A stretch of 5,289 bases of DNA from WTJX01 sp045106295 (GTDB lineage: Bacteria; Bacteroidota; Bacteroidia; Cytophagales; JAAEPT01): positions 1-5,289 of the forward strand of contig JBGCEI010000102.1 in NCBI GenBank assembly GCA_045106295.1, written 5' to 3'. This document shows, piece by piece, positions 1 through 5,289 of this stretch. Position 1 is the first letter of the stretch, and each line of letters begins with the position of its first letter. The translations under genes and the position numbers were made by a program. Below the pieces are notes generated by a model. The model was given only the letters and a program-made list of their open reading frames with translations. It searched no databases and was not told where the DNA came from.

Positions 1-585
1 TTAGTAGCGCCTATGCCTACTGCTTCTACGTCTCAGATTTTAGGTAACACAGAGTGTTTCGAGCCATTTACTTCTAATGTGTACACAAGAAGAGTTCTTT
101 CTGGAGAATTTGTAGTTGTAAACAAGTACTTATTAAAAGACTTGATCAAAATAGGATTGTGGGATGATGCTATGAAGAATAAATTGATAGCTGCCAATGG
201 TTCTGTACAGGAAATCAAAGAAATTCCTCAGCAAATCAAAGATATCTACAAAACGGTTTGGGAGATCAAGCAACGTACATTGATCGATATGGCTGCTGAT
301 AGAGGAGCTTACATTGACCAGAGTCAAAGTTTTAACGTTCACATGCAGAACCCTAACTTCGGTAAACTGACTTCTATGCATTTCTATGCTTGGAAGAAAG
401 GATTGAAGACTGGAATGTACTACTTACGTTCTAAAGCTGCTGCTGATGCTGTTAAGTTTACAGTAGAGCAACAAGCAGATGTAGCTTTAAAGCCAGGTAT
501 TACAGCTCAATTATTAGAGCAAAACCAAAAAGACATGGCTTGTTCTTTAGATAACCCTGAAGACTGTGAAGCTTGTGGATCTTAA
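1..585 (+). CDS. nrdA: Ribonucleoside-diphosphate reductase large (alpha) subunit, C-terminal part
   Basis: This is the last 194 residues of the class Ia ribonucleotide reductase catalytic subunit, which reduces NDPs to dNDPs in the cytoplasm together with the radical-generating small subunit NrdB. The reading frame is open from base 1, so the start lies outside the window; family members are about 760-850 residues. Visible landmarks are the substrate phosphate-binding motif PTASTSQ at fragment residues 6-12, the radical-transfer tyrosine pair in GMYYLR (Tyr140-Tyr141, equivalent to E. coli Tyr730/731), and the mobile redox tail ending CEACGS with Cys189 and Cys192. That tail has CxxC spacing as in eukaryotic RRM1, not the CxxxxC of E. 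coli NrdA. The active-site thiyl cysteine and the allosteric ATP cone would be upstream of the window. nrdB is probably nearby but is not seen. A strong terminator follows directly, so this gene ends its transcription unit. Confidence 0.96.
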   Translation, partial: LVAPMPTASTSQILGNTECFEPFTSNVYTRRVLSGEFVVVNKYLLKDLIKIGLWDDAMKNKLIAANGSVQEIKEIPQQIKDIYKTVWEIKQRTLIDMAADRGAYIDQSQSFNVHMQNPNFGKLTSMHFYAWKKGLKTGMYYLRSKAAADAVKFTVEQQADVALKPGITAQLLEQNQKDMACSLDNPEDCEACGS

Positions 586-608
586 GTCATAAGACACACT
601 AAAAACAC

Positions 609-648
609 AAAAGCCTTTCTTCTTTTATTAGAGGGAAGGCTTTTTTTA
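609..648 (+). terminator. Rho-independent terminator of nrdA
   Basis: A nearly perfect hairpin pairs bases 609-623 with 630-644 around the 6-base loop TTTATT. Its core is AAGCCTTTC against GGAAGGCTT-type sequence, with G-U pairs in the middle, and a run of seven T at 641-647 follows. It starts about 24 bases after the nrdA stop codon and is oriented to end nrdA transcription. The A-run on the left arm mirrors the T-run, so it may also work weakly on the minus strand, but no gene approaches from that side. Confidence 0.9.
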
Positions 649-688
649 TTTACTTTTACATGAAGTATTAAGGTGAATATCAATTTAT

Positions 689-715
689 CGTCATTTCCGA
701 GAAGTCGGGAATCTC
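689..715 (+). repeat. CGTCATT-type dispersed hairpin repeat, copy 1
   Basis: The element begins CGTCATT and ends GAATCTC. It folds as an 8-bp hairpin, with ATTTCCGA (693-700) pairing with TCGGGAAT (705-712) around the loop GAAG, including one G-U pair. From memory, intergenic repeats starting CGTCATT and ending in AATCTC or CAATCC are scattered in many Bacteroidota genomes. A divergent second copy lies at 2043-2075 in reverse orientation. It sits between the nrdA terminator and the pgsA-type gene. Its function is unknown: it could be a REP-like mobile element or an RNA structure. Family membership is recognition, not a search result. Confidence 0.6.
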
Positions 716-748
716 AAACAGTTAATCGCTGAAATACCAATTGTTAAA

Positions 749-1273
749 ATGAAACACATACCAAACATATTAACCTTTGCTAGAATAGCGGCTACTCCCC
801 TATTCTATTACTTTTTGGTCACACACCAACTCACTGCTGGAGTAACTACTTTTATTCTGGTTGCTCTAACAGATATTGCAGATGGCTATTTAGCTCGAAA
901 ATTTGATGTAGAGTCAAAGCTAGGTCAAGCATTAGATCCTTTTGCAGACAAATTCATGGTAGCTTTCGCTTTAGTAGCTATTGTAACTACTTATGACTTC
1001 CCTATATGGGCAATTCTCCCTTTTATTGCCAGAGATATAGTTTCTGTGCTGGGTAGTATTTTGTATGTCTTACAAAAGAACCCCGCTAACTGGAAACCGA
1101 ACAAATGGGGTAAATATACTACTGCAGGACAGGTAGTCACTGTAGTGGGTTATTTAATAGATCATCCTGCAAAGGAAGAAGCCTTATGGATCACCTTGTT
1201 TTTAAGCATTTTCACAGCGGGAAGTTACTTATGGAGAGGAATACAATTTGTAAGTGGTAGAACGTCAGAATAA
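749..1273 (+). CDS. pgsA: CDP-alcohol phosphatidyltransferase, probable CDP-diacylglycerol-glycerol-3-phosphate 3-phosphatidyltransferase
   Basis: This 174-residue integral membrane enzyme is predicted to transfer the phosphatidyl group of CDP-diacylglycerol to an alcohol, probably glycerol-3-phosphate, giving phosphatidylglycerophosphate for anionic phospholipid synthesis. The complete CDP-alcohol phosphotransferase signature is present: Asp42, Asp45-Gly46, Ala49-Arg50, Gly59, Asp63 and Asp67 in the DxxDGxxARx8GxxxDxxxD spacing. These acidic residues bind the metal ions. PgsA-like details are the N-terminal IPNILTFARI segment, ARD at 94-96 (usually ARE in PgsA) and KWGKYTTAGQ at 119-128, which resembles the KxGKxKTxxQ segment of PgsA. 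About five or six hydrophobic segments are visible, roughly residues 8-25, 28-42, 68-84, 86-108, 126-137 and 146-165. The length is slightly short for PgsA (about 180-190) but complete. The ATG at 749 gives a natural family N-terminus. No clear promoter was found. The substrate alcohol is inferred; another CDP-alcohol transferase is possible. Confidence 0.85.
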   Translation: MKHIPNILTFARIAATPLFYYFLVTHQLTAGVTTFILVALTDIADGYLARKFDVESKLGQALDPFADKFMVAFALVAIVTTYDFPIWAILPFIARDIVSVLGSILYVLQKNPANWKPNKWGKYTTAGQVVTVVGYLIDHPAKEEALWITLFLSIFTAGSYLWRGIQFVSGRTSE

Positions 1274-1279
1274 AAGGAA

Positions 1280-2020
1280 ATGGAAGAAAAGCAATCTGTA
1301 CGTATCAATAAATACTTAAGTGAAATCGGCTACTGTTCTCGTAGAGCTGCTGATAAGTTGATTGAGGAAAAACGAGTTACTATTAATGGATCTGTTCCAG
1401 AAATGGGAACTAAAATAACTCCTACAGATGAAGTACATGTAGATGGGCAGCTTGTATCACAACCAAAATCGAGTCAAAAGCCTGTTTACCTTGCCTTTAA
1501 CAAGCCTATTGGTATTGTTTGCACCACAGACACCAAACGTGAGAAAGACAACATCATAGACTATATCAACTACCCTAGCCGTATTTTCCCTATTGGTCGG
1601 TTAGACAAACCTAGTGAAGGACTTATTCTGTTGACTAATGATGGAGATATCGTAAATAAGATCTTACGAGCTCGTAATAATCACGAAAAAGAATATTTAG
1701 TGACAGTAGACAGACCTATTACAGATAGTTTCATTAAAGAAATGAGTGATGGTGTGCCTATTTTGGATACTGTAACACGAAAGTGTAAAGTAGAAAAGGT
1801 AGGTCAACGAACGTTTAAAATTATCCTAACACAAGGACTAAATAGGCAAATCCGTAGAATGTGTGAATATTTGGGTTACAATGTGACGAAACTAAAACGT
1901 ACTCGCATCATGAATATTTCGTTAGATGTTCCTATCGGACAGTGGCGAGATTTAACGAAGAAAGAATTGCAGGAAATAGATCGTTTAGTAGCTGAATCAG
2001 CTAAAACTCACGATAGTTAA
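1280..2020 (+). CDS. rluF: 23S rRNA pseudouridine synthase RluF
   Basis: This 246-residue RNA-modifying enzyme belongs to the RsuA/RluB/E/F family. E. coli RluF converts U2604 of 23S rRNA to pseudouridine and also acts on U35 of tRNA-Tyr. An N-terminal S4 RNA-binding domain spans about residues 7-60 (VRINKYLSEIGYCSRRAAD). The synthase domain follows, with FNKPIGIVCTT at 73-83 and the catalytic aspartate Asp109 in IGRLDKPSEG. The conserved blocks NHEKEYLVTVD (134-144) and GLNRQIRRMCEYLGY (186-200) come next. The sequence resembles remembered E. coli RluF closely throughout, more than RluB or RluE, including the VPILDTVTRKCKV stretch. It lacks the long basic C-terminal tail of the 290-residue E. 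coli protein. The start is 6 bases after the upstream stop, with AAGGAA directly before the ATG, so the pair is probably co-transcribed. The exact target base here is inferred from homology. Confidence 0.92.
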   Translation: MEEKQSVRINKYLSEIGYCSRRAADKLIEEKRVTINGSVPEMGTKITPTDEVHVDGQLVSQPKSSQKPVYLAFNKPIGIVCTTDTKREKDNIIDYINYPSRIFPIGRLDKPSEGLILLTNDGDIVNKILRARNNHEKEYLVTVDRPITDSFIKEMSDGVPILDTVTRKCKVEKVGQRTFKIILTQGLNRQIRRMCEYLGYNVTKLKRTRIMNISLDVPIGQWRDLTKKELQEIDRLVAESAKTHDS

Positions 2021-2042
2021 AATCTAAATAATCAATTTAATT

Positions 2043-2075
2043 GGATTGGATTGCTTCACTACGTTCGCAATGACG
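2043..2075 (-). repeat. CGTCATT-type dispersed hairpin repeat, copy 2
   Basis: Read on the minus strand, the element begins CGTCATTGCGAACG and ends GAAGCAATCC, followed by a second short CAATCC-like echo. ATTGC (2067-2071) pairs with GCAAT (2050-2054) to close a hairpin with an imperfect interior. It shares the CGTCATT head and the AATCyC-like tail with copy 1 (689-715), while the stem bases differ in a compensating way (TTCC/GGAA there, TTGC/GCAA here). The sequence is a form I recognise as a common intergenic repeat in Bacteroidota. It lies 22 bases after the rluF stop. Confidence 0.65.
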
Positions 2076-2096
2076 TTGAACATGAGAAAAACTCAT

Positions 2097-2126
2097 AAAA
2101 AAAGCCACACTAGAACAGTGTGGCTT
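2097..2126 (-). terminator. Intrinsic terminator, minus strand, for dcd
   Basis: AAGCCACACT (2102-2111) pairs perfectly with AGTGTGGCTT (2117-2126) around the 5-base loop AGAAC. The run of seven A at 2097-2103 becomes a T-run after the hairpin on the minus strand, so it fits the end of the dcd transcript, about 94 bases after the dcd stop. On the plus strand the hairpin is followed by AAACCTAAAC and lacks a T-run, so it would be a poor terminator for rluF. Confidence 0.85.
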
Positions 2127-2219
2127 AAACCTAAACAATTGTTAACCTAAACTAAGGTGACGTATGAAACGCTTACCTTACTCTATAGATAGCTAATAAT
2201 ATGCCAAAGTTGCATCTAT
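2127..2219. other. dcd 3' untranslated region with a hairpin and a short direct repeat
   Basis: This stretch lies between the dcd stop and its terminator and is probably the 3' untranslated tail of the dcd transcript. It contains the direct repeat AACCTAAAC at 2128-2136 and 2144-2152, with the 10-bp palindrome AACAATTGTT (2134-2143) between and overlapping the copies. An imperfect hairpin follows at 2153-2180: TAAGGTGA pairs with TTACCTTA-type sequence (one G-U pair), then one bulged C, then CG with CG, around the loop TATGAAA. No gene is supported. The structure is seen; any regulatory role is speculation. Confidence 0.35.
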
Positions 2220-2756
2220 TTAGAAAGAGTTCTTCCACATCATAGATTCAACTGGCTCGTTTGTCTTTTCGTTGTACTTTGCAGAAGGCTTTTTGTTGTA
2301 GTAATTCTCTACATCTCCCTCTACAGAAAAGTAAATCAATTGACCAATCGGCATTCCTGCATAAACACGTACTGGTTGCTTTACAGAGATCTCTAGTGTC
2401 CAGTGGTTACAGAAGCCTACATCTCCTTTTCCTGCCGTAGCATGAATATCTATTCCTAAACGACCAACACTTGATTTTCCTTCTAGAAAAGGCACATGAG
2501 CTAAAGTCTCTGTATATTCCATCGTTACTCCTAGATAAAGAATATCTGTTTGTAACAGAAAACCTTCTTCTGGAATAGTAAATTTACTGAGTTTGTTGTG
2601 CTTTCTAGCATCTAGTTCATGATTTTCATAAACAGCCAGACAAGAACCTAAATGTACGTCATAAGAGTTAGTACCTAGCTTACTTCTATCGTAAGGATCT
2701 AATGTGATAGTTCCTTTTTCAATCTCTTCTAAAATCTGCTTGTCTGATAAAATCAT
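2220..2756 (-). CDS. dcd: dCTP deaminase
   Basis: This 178-residue cytosolic enzyme of the dUTPase/dCTP deaminase superfamily converts dCTP to dUTP (or directly to dUMP in bifunctional members), supplying dTTP synthesis. It starts MILSDKQILEEIEKG, a typical family N-terminus, which supports the ATG at 2756. The nucleotide-binding motif EGKSSVGRLG is at residues 92-101. HATAGKGDVGF at 105-115 is the loop next to the active site, and Glu122 in TLEIS is the expected catalytic glutamate. AGMPIGQLIY (133-142) and the tail PSAKYN (157-162) match the phosphate-contacting C-terminal part. The TAG sequence (107-109) is more like the bifunctional Methanocaldococcus and Mycobacterium enzymes than E. coli Dcd, which has TAH. 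The length is near the usual 175-195. A Bacteroidota-type -7 box lies 20 bases upstream and an intrinsic terminator lies downstream, so it may be transcribed alone. Monofunctional or bifunctional activity is not decided by sequence reading. Confidence 0.94.
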   Translation of the reverse strand: MILSDKQILEEIEKGTITLDPYDRSKLGTNSYDVHLGSCLAVYENHELDARKHNKLSKFTIPEEGFLLQTDILYLGVTMEYTETLAHVPFLEGKSSVGRLGIDIHATAGKGDVGFCNHWTLEISVKQPVRVYAGMPIGQLIYFSVEGDVENYYNKKPSAKYNEKTNEPVESMMWKNSF

Positions 2757-2775
2757 CTGTTTCTACTATTTGCTA

Positions 2776-2783
2776 CAAAGATA
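2776..2783 (-). promoter_or_regulatory. Probable dcd promoter, Bacteroidota -7 box
   Basis: On the minus strand this reads TATCTTTG, an exact match to the Bacteroidota sigma-ABfr -7 consensus TAnnTTTG. It ends 20 bases before the dcd ATG, leaving a short leader of about a dozen bases. The -33 region (near 2803-2808 on the plus strand) reads TTTT instead of the preferred TTTG, so only half of the promoter is well supported. It makes independent transcription of dcd likely, apart from the nuclease-like gene upstream. Confidence 0.6.
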
Positions 2784-2812
2784 AGGAGAAGCTTGTTCCT
2801 GTAAAACGGAAA

Positions 2813-2833
2813 TGAGGGTTTTAGTTATCCTCA
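2813..2833 (-). terminator. Possible weak terminator of the nuclease-like gene
   Basis: TGAGG (2813-2817) and CCTCA (2829-2833) can form a 5-bp stem with an 11-base loop. On the minus strand it is followed by TTTCCGTTTT. It lies about 52 bases after the stop of the 2885-3679 gene and upstream of the dcd promoter, the right place for a terminator. The stem is short and the T-tract is interrupted, so this is only a candidate. Confidence 0.22.
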
Positions 2834-2884
2834 ATTGGGAATATGAATATTCATTTTTTAATTTAAAATGACTGTATATTCTCT

Positions 2885-3679
2885 TTATTCCCATTTTATT
2901 TCATATTCTCTCATAGAACTTCTAACCTTTAGCTCTAGATTATTCATTTCATTTAGCCAATCATTCAAATAATTCTTTGTAACAACATATATTAATGAAG
3001 AAGTCGGTGTATTCTCATAATGAAAGTTTACCATTAATTGAGAATACTTTACTTTCTCTAATTTTTGTTGGCCGTTATTAATATCTAACTCGTATAGATC
3101 ATCATTAATAAGCAATACTGGAACATATAACCAATGTCTAAAATATTGATTAGTCATTTTTTCAAATAGCTCGTTAGTTTTAGTTTTTGAGTCTTCACAA
3201 TACCAACATAACTTAGATAGACTAGAGTATAACTCATCAGGGTGTGAAGCCATAAACTCATTATTCTTTTTCTTTGAAAACGAACAATATTGAGTATAAA
3301 TTTTCTCTTCAGTATTGTAAACTTTTTCTTTCCAAGGAGAATAAAAGTTATAATCAATATTTGATGGTATGGTTAAAATCTCTTTTATGAGTTCTTCGGA
3401 AGTATTCGGGGTAAATTGAAATCTAGTTAGTAAAACTAAGGGATAACTATTATTCTTAAGCTCAAAGAAGTAACGGGTTATACAAGACAACTTATCGGTT
3501 AAGGAGCCATTATAAGACTCTGCAACAATGTCGATTTCTCTATTCTTATTCGTTAGAGGATCTTGAAATATAACGTTTGATTCAACAAAATACCTATTTT
3601 CAGAAAGAAACTTAACTATTTCAGATTCGAATAAATATCCTGATCTTGAAATTGATTCCAATATTTCTTTTTCTGTCAT
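2885..3679 (-). CDS. Uncharacterised PD-(D/E)XK nuclease-like protein
   Basis: I do not recognise this 264-residue protein as a named family. Its N-terminal part has the layout of a PD-(D/E)XK (restriction-endonuclease-like) core. There is a helix with glutamates Glu18 and Glu20 in GYLFESEIVKFLSENRYFV, then REIDIVA with Asp50 (Glu48 two residues before), then a beta-strand RYFFELK with Glu73-Leu-Lys75 as the E-x-K motif. A second region, LYVPVLLINDDLYELDI (184-200), resembles the hydrophobic strand followed by a 'Ly-E' segment seen after the core in stand-alone members of this superfamily; it is followed by a strand-like LIYVVTK (229-235) and a C-terminal helix. No signal peptide or membrane segment is seen. 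GC is about 205/720 (28%) over 2941-3660 by hand count, against about 39% in sampled dcd. It starts 38 bases after the recN stop on the same strand, with no clear promoter of its own, so co-transcription with recN is possible. DNA cleavage is inferred from motifs only; the target and role (defence, repair) are unknown. Confidence 0.65.
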   Translation of the reverse strand: MTEKEILESISRSGYLFESEIVKFLSENRYFVESNVIFQDPLTNKNREIDIVAESYNGSLTDKLSCITRYFFELKNNSYPLVLLTRFQFTPNTSEELIKEILTIPSNIDYNFYSPWKEKVYNTEEKIYTQYCSFSKKKNNEFMASHPDELYSSLSKLCWYCEDSKTKTNELFEKMTNQYFRHWLYVPVLLINDDLYELDINNGQQKLEKVKYSQLMVNFHYENTPTSSLIYVVTKNYLNDWLNEMNNLELKVRSSMREYEIKWE

Positions 3680-3717
3680 ATATTGGTTTTAATGGTTTAC
3701 TAAAAACTAAATAAGCC

Positions 3718-5289
3718 TTACCCCAACAACTCCTTAGCACTCTCCACTGCATGGGAAGAAGCATTAGCACCGCCAATCATCTCTGCCAGGTGAGCTAGGC
3801 GCTCTTCTTGCGTCATAAGCTTCATTTTACTTTTAGTTCGACTATCTGAATTGTCTTTAAATACAAAGTAATGGTGTTCTCCTTTTGCTGCTACTTGTGG
3901 AAGATGTGAAATACAGATCAATTGATGGTGGCTTGCCATCTTTTTCATCATCTCTGCTAGTTTTATGGCTATTTCTCCAGAAACCCCAGTATCTATCTCA
4001 TCAAAAATAACGGTTGGCATGGCTGTTTTTCCTGCCATTACATATTTTATGGCAAACATGAGTCTAGAAAACTCTCCACCAGAAGCTACTTTTACTAAAG
4101 AATCTGGTGCTACGCCTTTATTAGCAGAAAATAAGAATTCTACCTTGTCCAAACCTGTAGGAGTAGGTTCTACAGCAGTAAACTGTAGTTTAATTACAGC
4201 ATCAGGCATTCCCAATACATGTAAGAGTTTTTCTAATTGTTCTTGAATAGTTGAGGCTACTTTCTGTCTAGAAGTAGTTAACTCTCCTCCTATTCGCTGT
4301 ATTTCGTTTTGTAGTGCGTTTCTTTCTGTGCGTAAGTCTTCTAGCTGCTCATCTAAGTTCTCAGTCGCACTAACGGACTCTCCTAGTTCTTGTTGGATCG
4401 TTAATAGCTCTTCTACTGTGTTTACTCTATGTTTTTGTTGCAGCGCATAGATAGTACTGAGCCTTGTCTTTAATTCATTAGCTGTAGCGGGGTCGTAGGC
4501 TAAGTTTTCGTCTTCGTTTTCTATCTCACTACACAGATCTTTTAATTCATAAATCGCTTGATCTATGCGTTGTTTGAATTGGACGTATTTTTCAGAGAAT
4601 TGTTGGATTGGACTTAGTGCACTAGATACATCATACAGATTATCTAGTAAAGATGGCTCTGCCTTTTCTAAAGCAATAAGCACCGTATTCAACTGAGTTT
4701 TAATCTCTTCGGCACTTTCTACTTTTTTGGTGTTCTCTTCTAGTTGATCTTGCTCTCCCTCTACTAAATTAATTTCTTGTAACTCATTGAATAAGAAGGA
4801 ATTATAATCTAATTTCTCTTTTAATGATTCAGACTCTTTGAGCAACTCTTCATACTTAGAATCGACCTGTTTATACTCACGAAAGGTAGTTTGATACTCC
4901 TCAAGAAGTGACGGTTTGTTCACAAAGGAGTCTACAATCTTTAATTGAAAATCTTCCTTTCCCAATAGTAAGGTCTGATGCTGGGAATGAATATCTACTA
5001 AGCGCTCTCCCAGTAGTTTTAAGACGGGTAAAGTAACAGGAGTATCATTAACAAATGCCCTAGATTTTCCAGAAGGTAAAATCTCTCTACGTACAATAGT
5101 TTCATTGTCGTATTCTAATTCTTGCTCTTTGAAAAAGGGTTTAAGCTTATACGCTTTAATATCAAAAGTAGCCTCAACTACACACTTTTCTTTCTCTTCC
5201 AGTAATACAGAAGTATCTGCTCTATTCCCAATCAATAAACCGATTGCTCCTAGCATAATCGACTTCCCTGCTCCTGTTTCACCCGTAAT
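3718..5289 (-). CDS. recN: DNA repair protein RecN, N-terminus cut by the window
   Basis: RecN is an SMC-like ATPase recruited to DNA double-strand breaks, where it supports RecA-dependent recombinational repair. The visible fragment is 523 residues; the family is about 550, so roughly 25-30 N-terminal residues are missing. The fragment opens with the Walker A motif GETGAGKS (residues 3-10). It continues with NRADTSVL, RAFVND and DIHSQHQ (about 99-105, Q-loop region), then a long charged coiled coil of about 130-350. The C-terminal ATPase half has the ABC signature ASGGEFSRLMFA (402-413), Walker B VIFDEID (427-433) followed by TGVSG, and the switch histidine in ISHLPQVA (His462). It ends LAEMIGG and a short helix. 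An in-frame ATG at 5256 is internal, because Walker A is encoded upstream of it, so it is not the start. The downstream gene follows after 38 bases without a clear terminator. Confidence 0.97.
   Translation of the reverse strand: MTGETGAGKSIMLGAIGLLIGNRADTSVLLEEKEKCVVEATFDIKAYKLKPFFKEQELEYDNETIVRREILPSGKSRAFVNDTPVTLPVLKLLGERLVDIHSQHQTLLLGKEDFQLKIVDSFVNKPSLLEEYQTTFREYKQVDSKYEELLKESESLKEKLDYNSFLFNELQEINLVEGEQDQLEENTKKVESAEEIKTQLNTVLIALEKAEPSLLDNLYDVSSALSPIQQFSEKYVQFKQRIDQAIYELKDLCSEIENEDENLAYDPATANELKTRLSTIYALQQKHRVNTVEELLTIQQELGESVSATENLDEQLEDLRTERNALQNEIQRIGGELTTSRQKVASTIQEQLEKLLHVLGMPDAVIKLQFTAVEPTPTGLDKVEFLFSANKGVAPDSLVKVASGGEFSRLMFAIKYVMAGKTAMPTVIFDEIDTGVSGEIAIKLAEMMKKMASHHQLICISHLPQVAAKGEHHYFVFKDNSDSRTKSKMKLMTQEERLAHLAEMIGGANASSHAVESAKELLG

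Noticed and set aside
651..658. TACTTTTA as a -7 promoter box for the pgsA-type gene
   Set aside because: It misses the final G of TAnnTTTG, has no TTG at the expected -33 spacing, and lies about 90 bases from the start codon, directly after a terminator T-run.
689..2075. The two facing repeats read as terminal inverted repeats of a transposon carrying the pgsA-type gene and rluF
   Set aside because: The copies share only short ends and differ in the stem; the genes between are core functions with no transposase and no target-site duplication seen.
2164..2196. Ten-codon open frame MKRLPYSIDS followed by two in-frame stops on the plus strand
   Set aside because: Very short, inside a hairpin, antisense to the dcd 3' tail, and without a recognisable promoter or known leader-peptide pattern.
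2839..2860. GAATA-TGAA-TATTC hairpin followed by a T-run as a plus-strand terminator
   Set aside because: The stem has only AT-rich pairs with one G-C at its base, and no plus-strand gene runs into it.
3154..3357. 67-codon open frame in another minus-strand frame within the nuclease-like gene
   Set aside because: It overlaps the longer gene completely and has a low-complexity Lys/Leu/Ile composition typical of a shifted frame in AT-rich DNA.
3965..4246. 93-codon open frame antisense to recN
   Set aside because: It lies wholly opposite conserved recN coding sequence (signature and Walker B region) and its translation shows no recognisable domain.

Overview
The window looks like a core-genome stretch of a low-GC Bacteroidota, most likely a flavobacterium (Flavobacteriaceae or a close relative). 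The evidence is: (i) a class Ia ribonucleotide reductase with a eukaryote-like CxxC tail; (ii) a TATCTTTG box of the Bacteroidota TAnnTTTG type just upstream of dcd; (iii) mostly weak or absent Shine-Dalgarno sequences; and (iv) two copies of a CGTCATT-type hairpin repeat, a kind I know from many Bacteroidota genomes. This placement rests on recognition, not on a database search.

Layout. Bases 1-585 (+) are the C-terminal third or less of nrdA, cut by the window edge and followed by a strong intrinsic terminator (609-648). The 163-base gap before the next gene also holds a hairpin repeat (689-715). A tight two-gene unit follows on the + strand: a CDP-alcohol phosphatidyltransferase of PgsA type (749-1273) and, 6 bases later, the 23S rRNA pseudouridine synthase rluF (1280-2020). 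A convergent intergenic region (2021-2219) holds a second repeat copy in the opposite orientation, a minus-strand terminator and a further hairpin. On the minus strand lie dcd (2220-2756, dCTP deaminase) with a likely promoter at 2776-2783, an uncharacterised PD-(D/E)XK nuclease-like gene (2885-3679), and recN (3718-5289), which is cut at its N-terminus by the window edge just before the Walker A motif.

Functional themes. nrdA and dcd both feed the deoxynucleotide pool: NrdA reduces ribonucleotides, and Dcd makes dUTP (or dUMP) on the way to dTTP. RecN acts in double-strand break repair. The nuclease-like gene sits 38 bases after recN on the same strand and could be co-transcribed with it. 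It is clearly more AT-rich than its neighbours (about 28% GC by hand count against about 39% in sampled dcd), which suggests an acquired accessory gene.

The most interesting element is this stand-alone PD-(D/E)XK-like protein. No multi-gene novel system is visible; the other genes are ordinary housekeeping genes.
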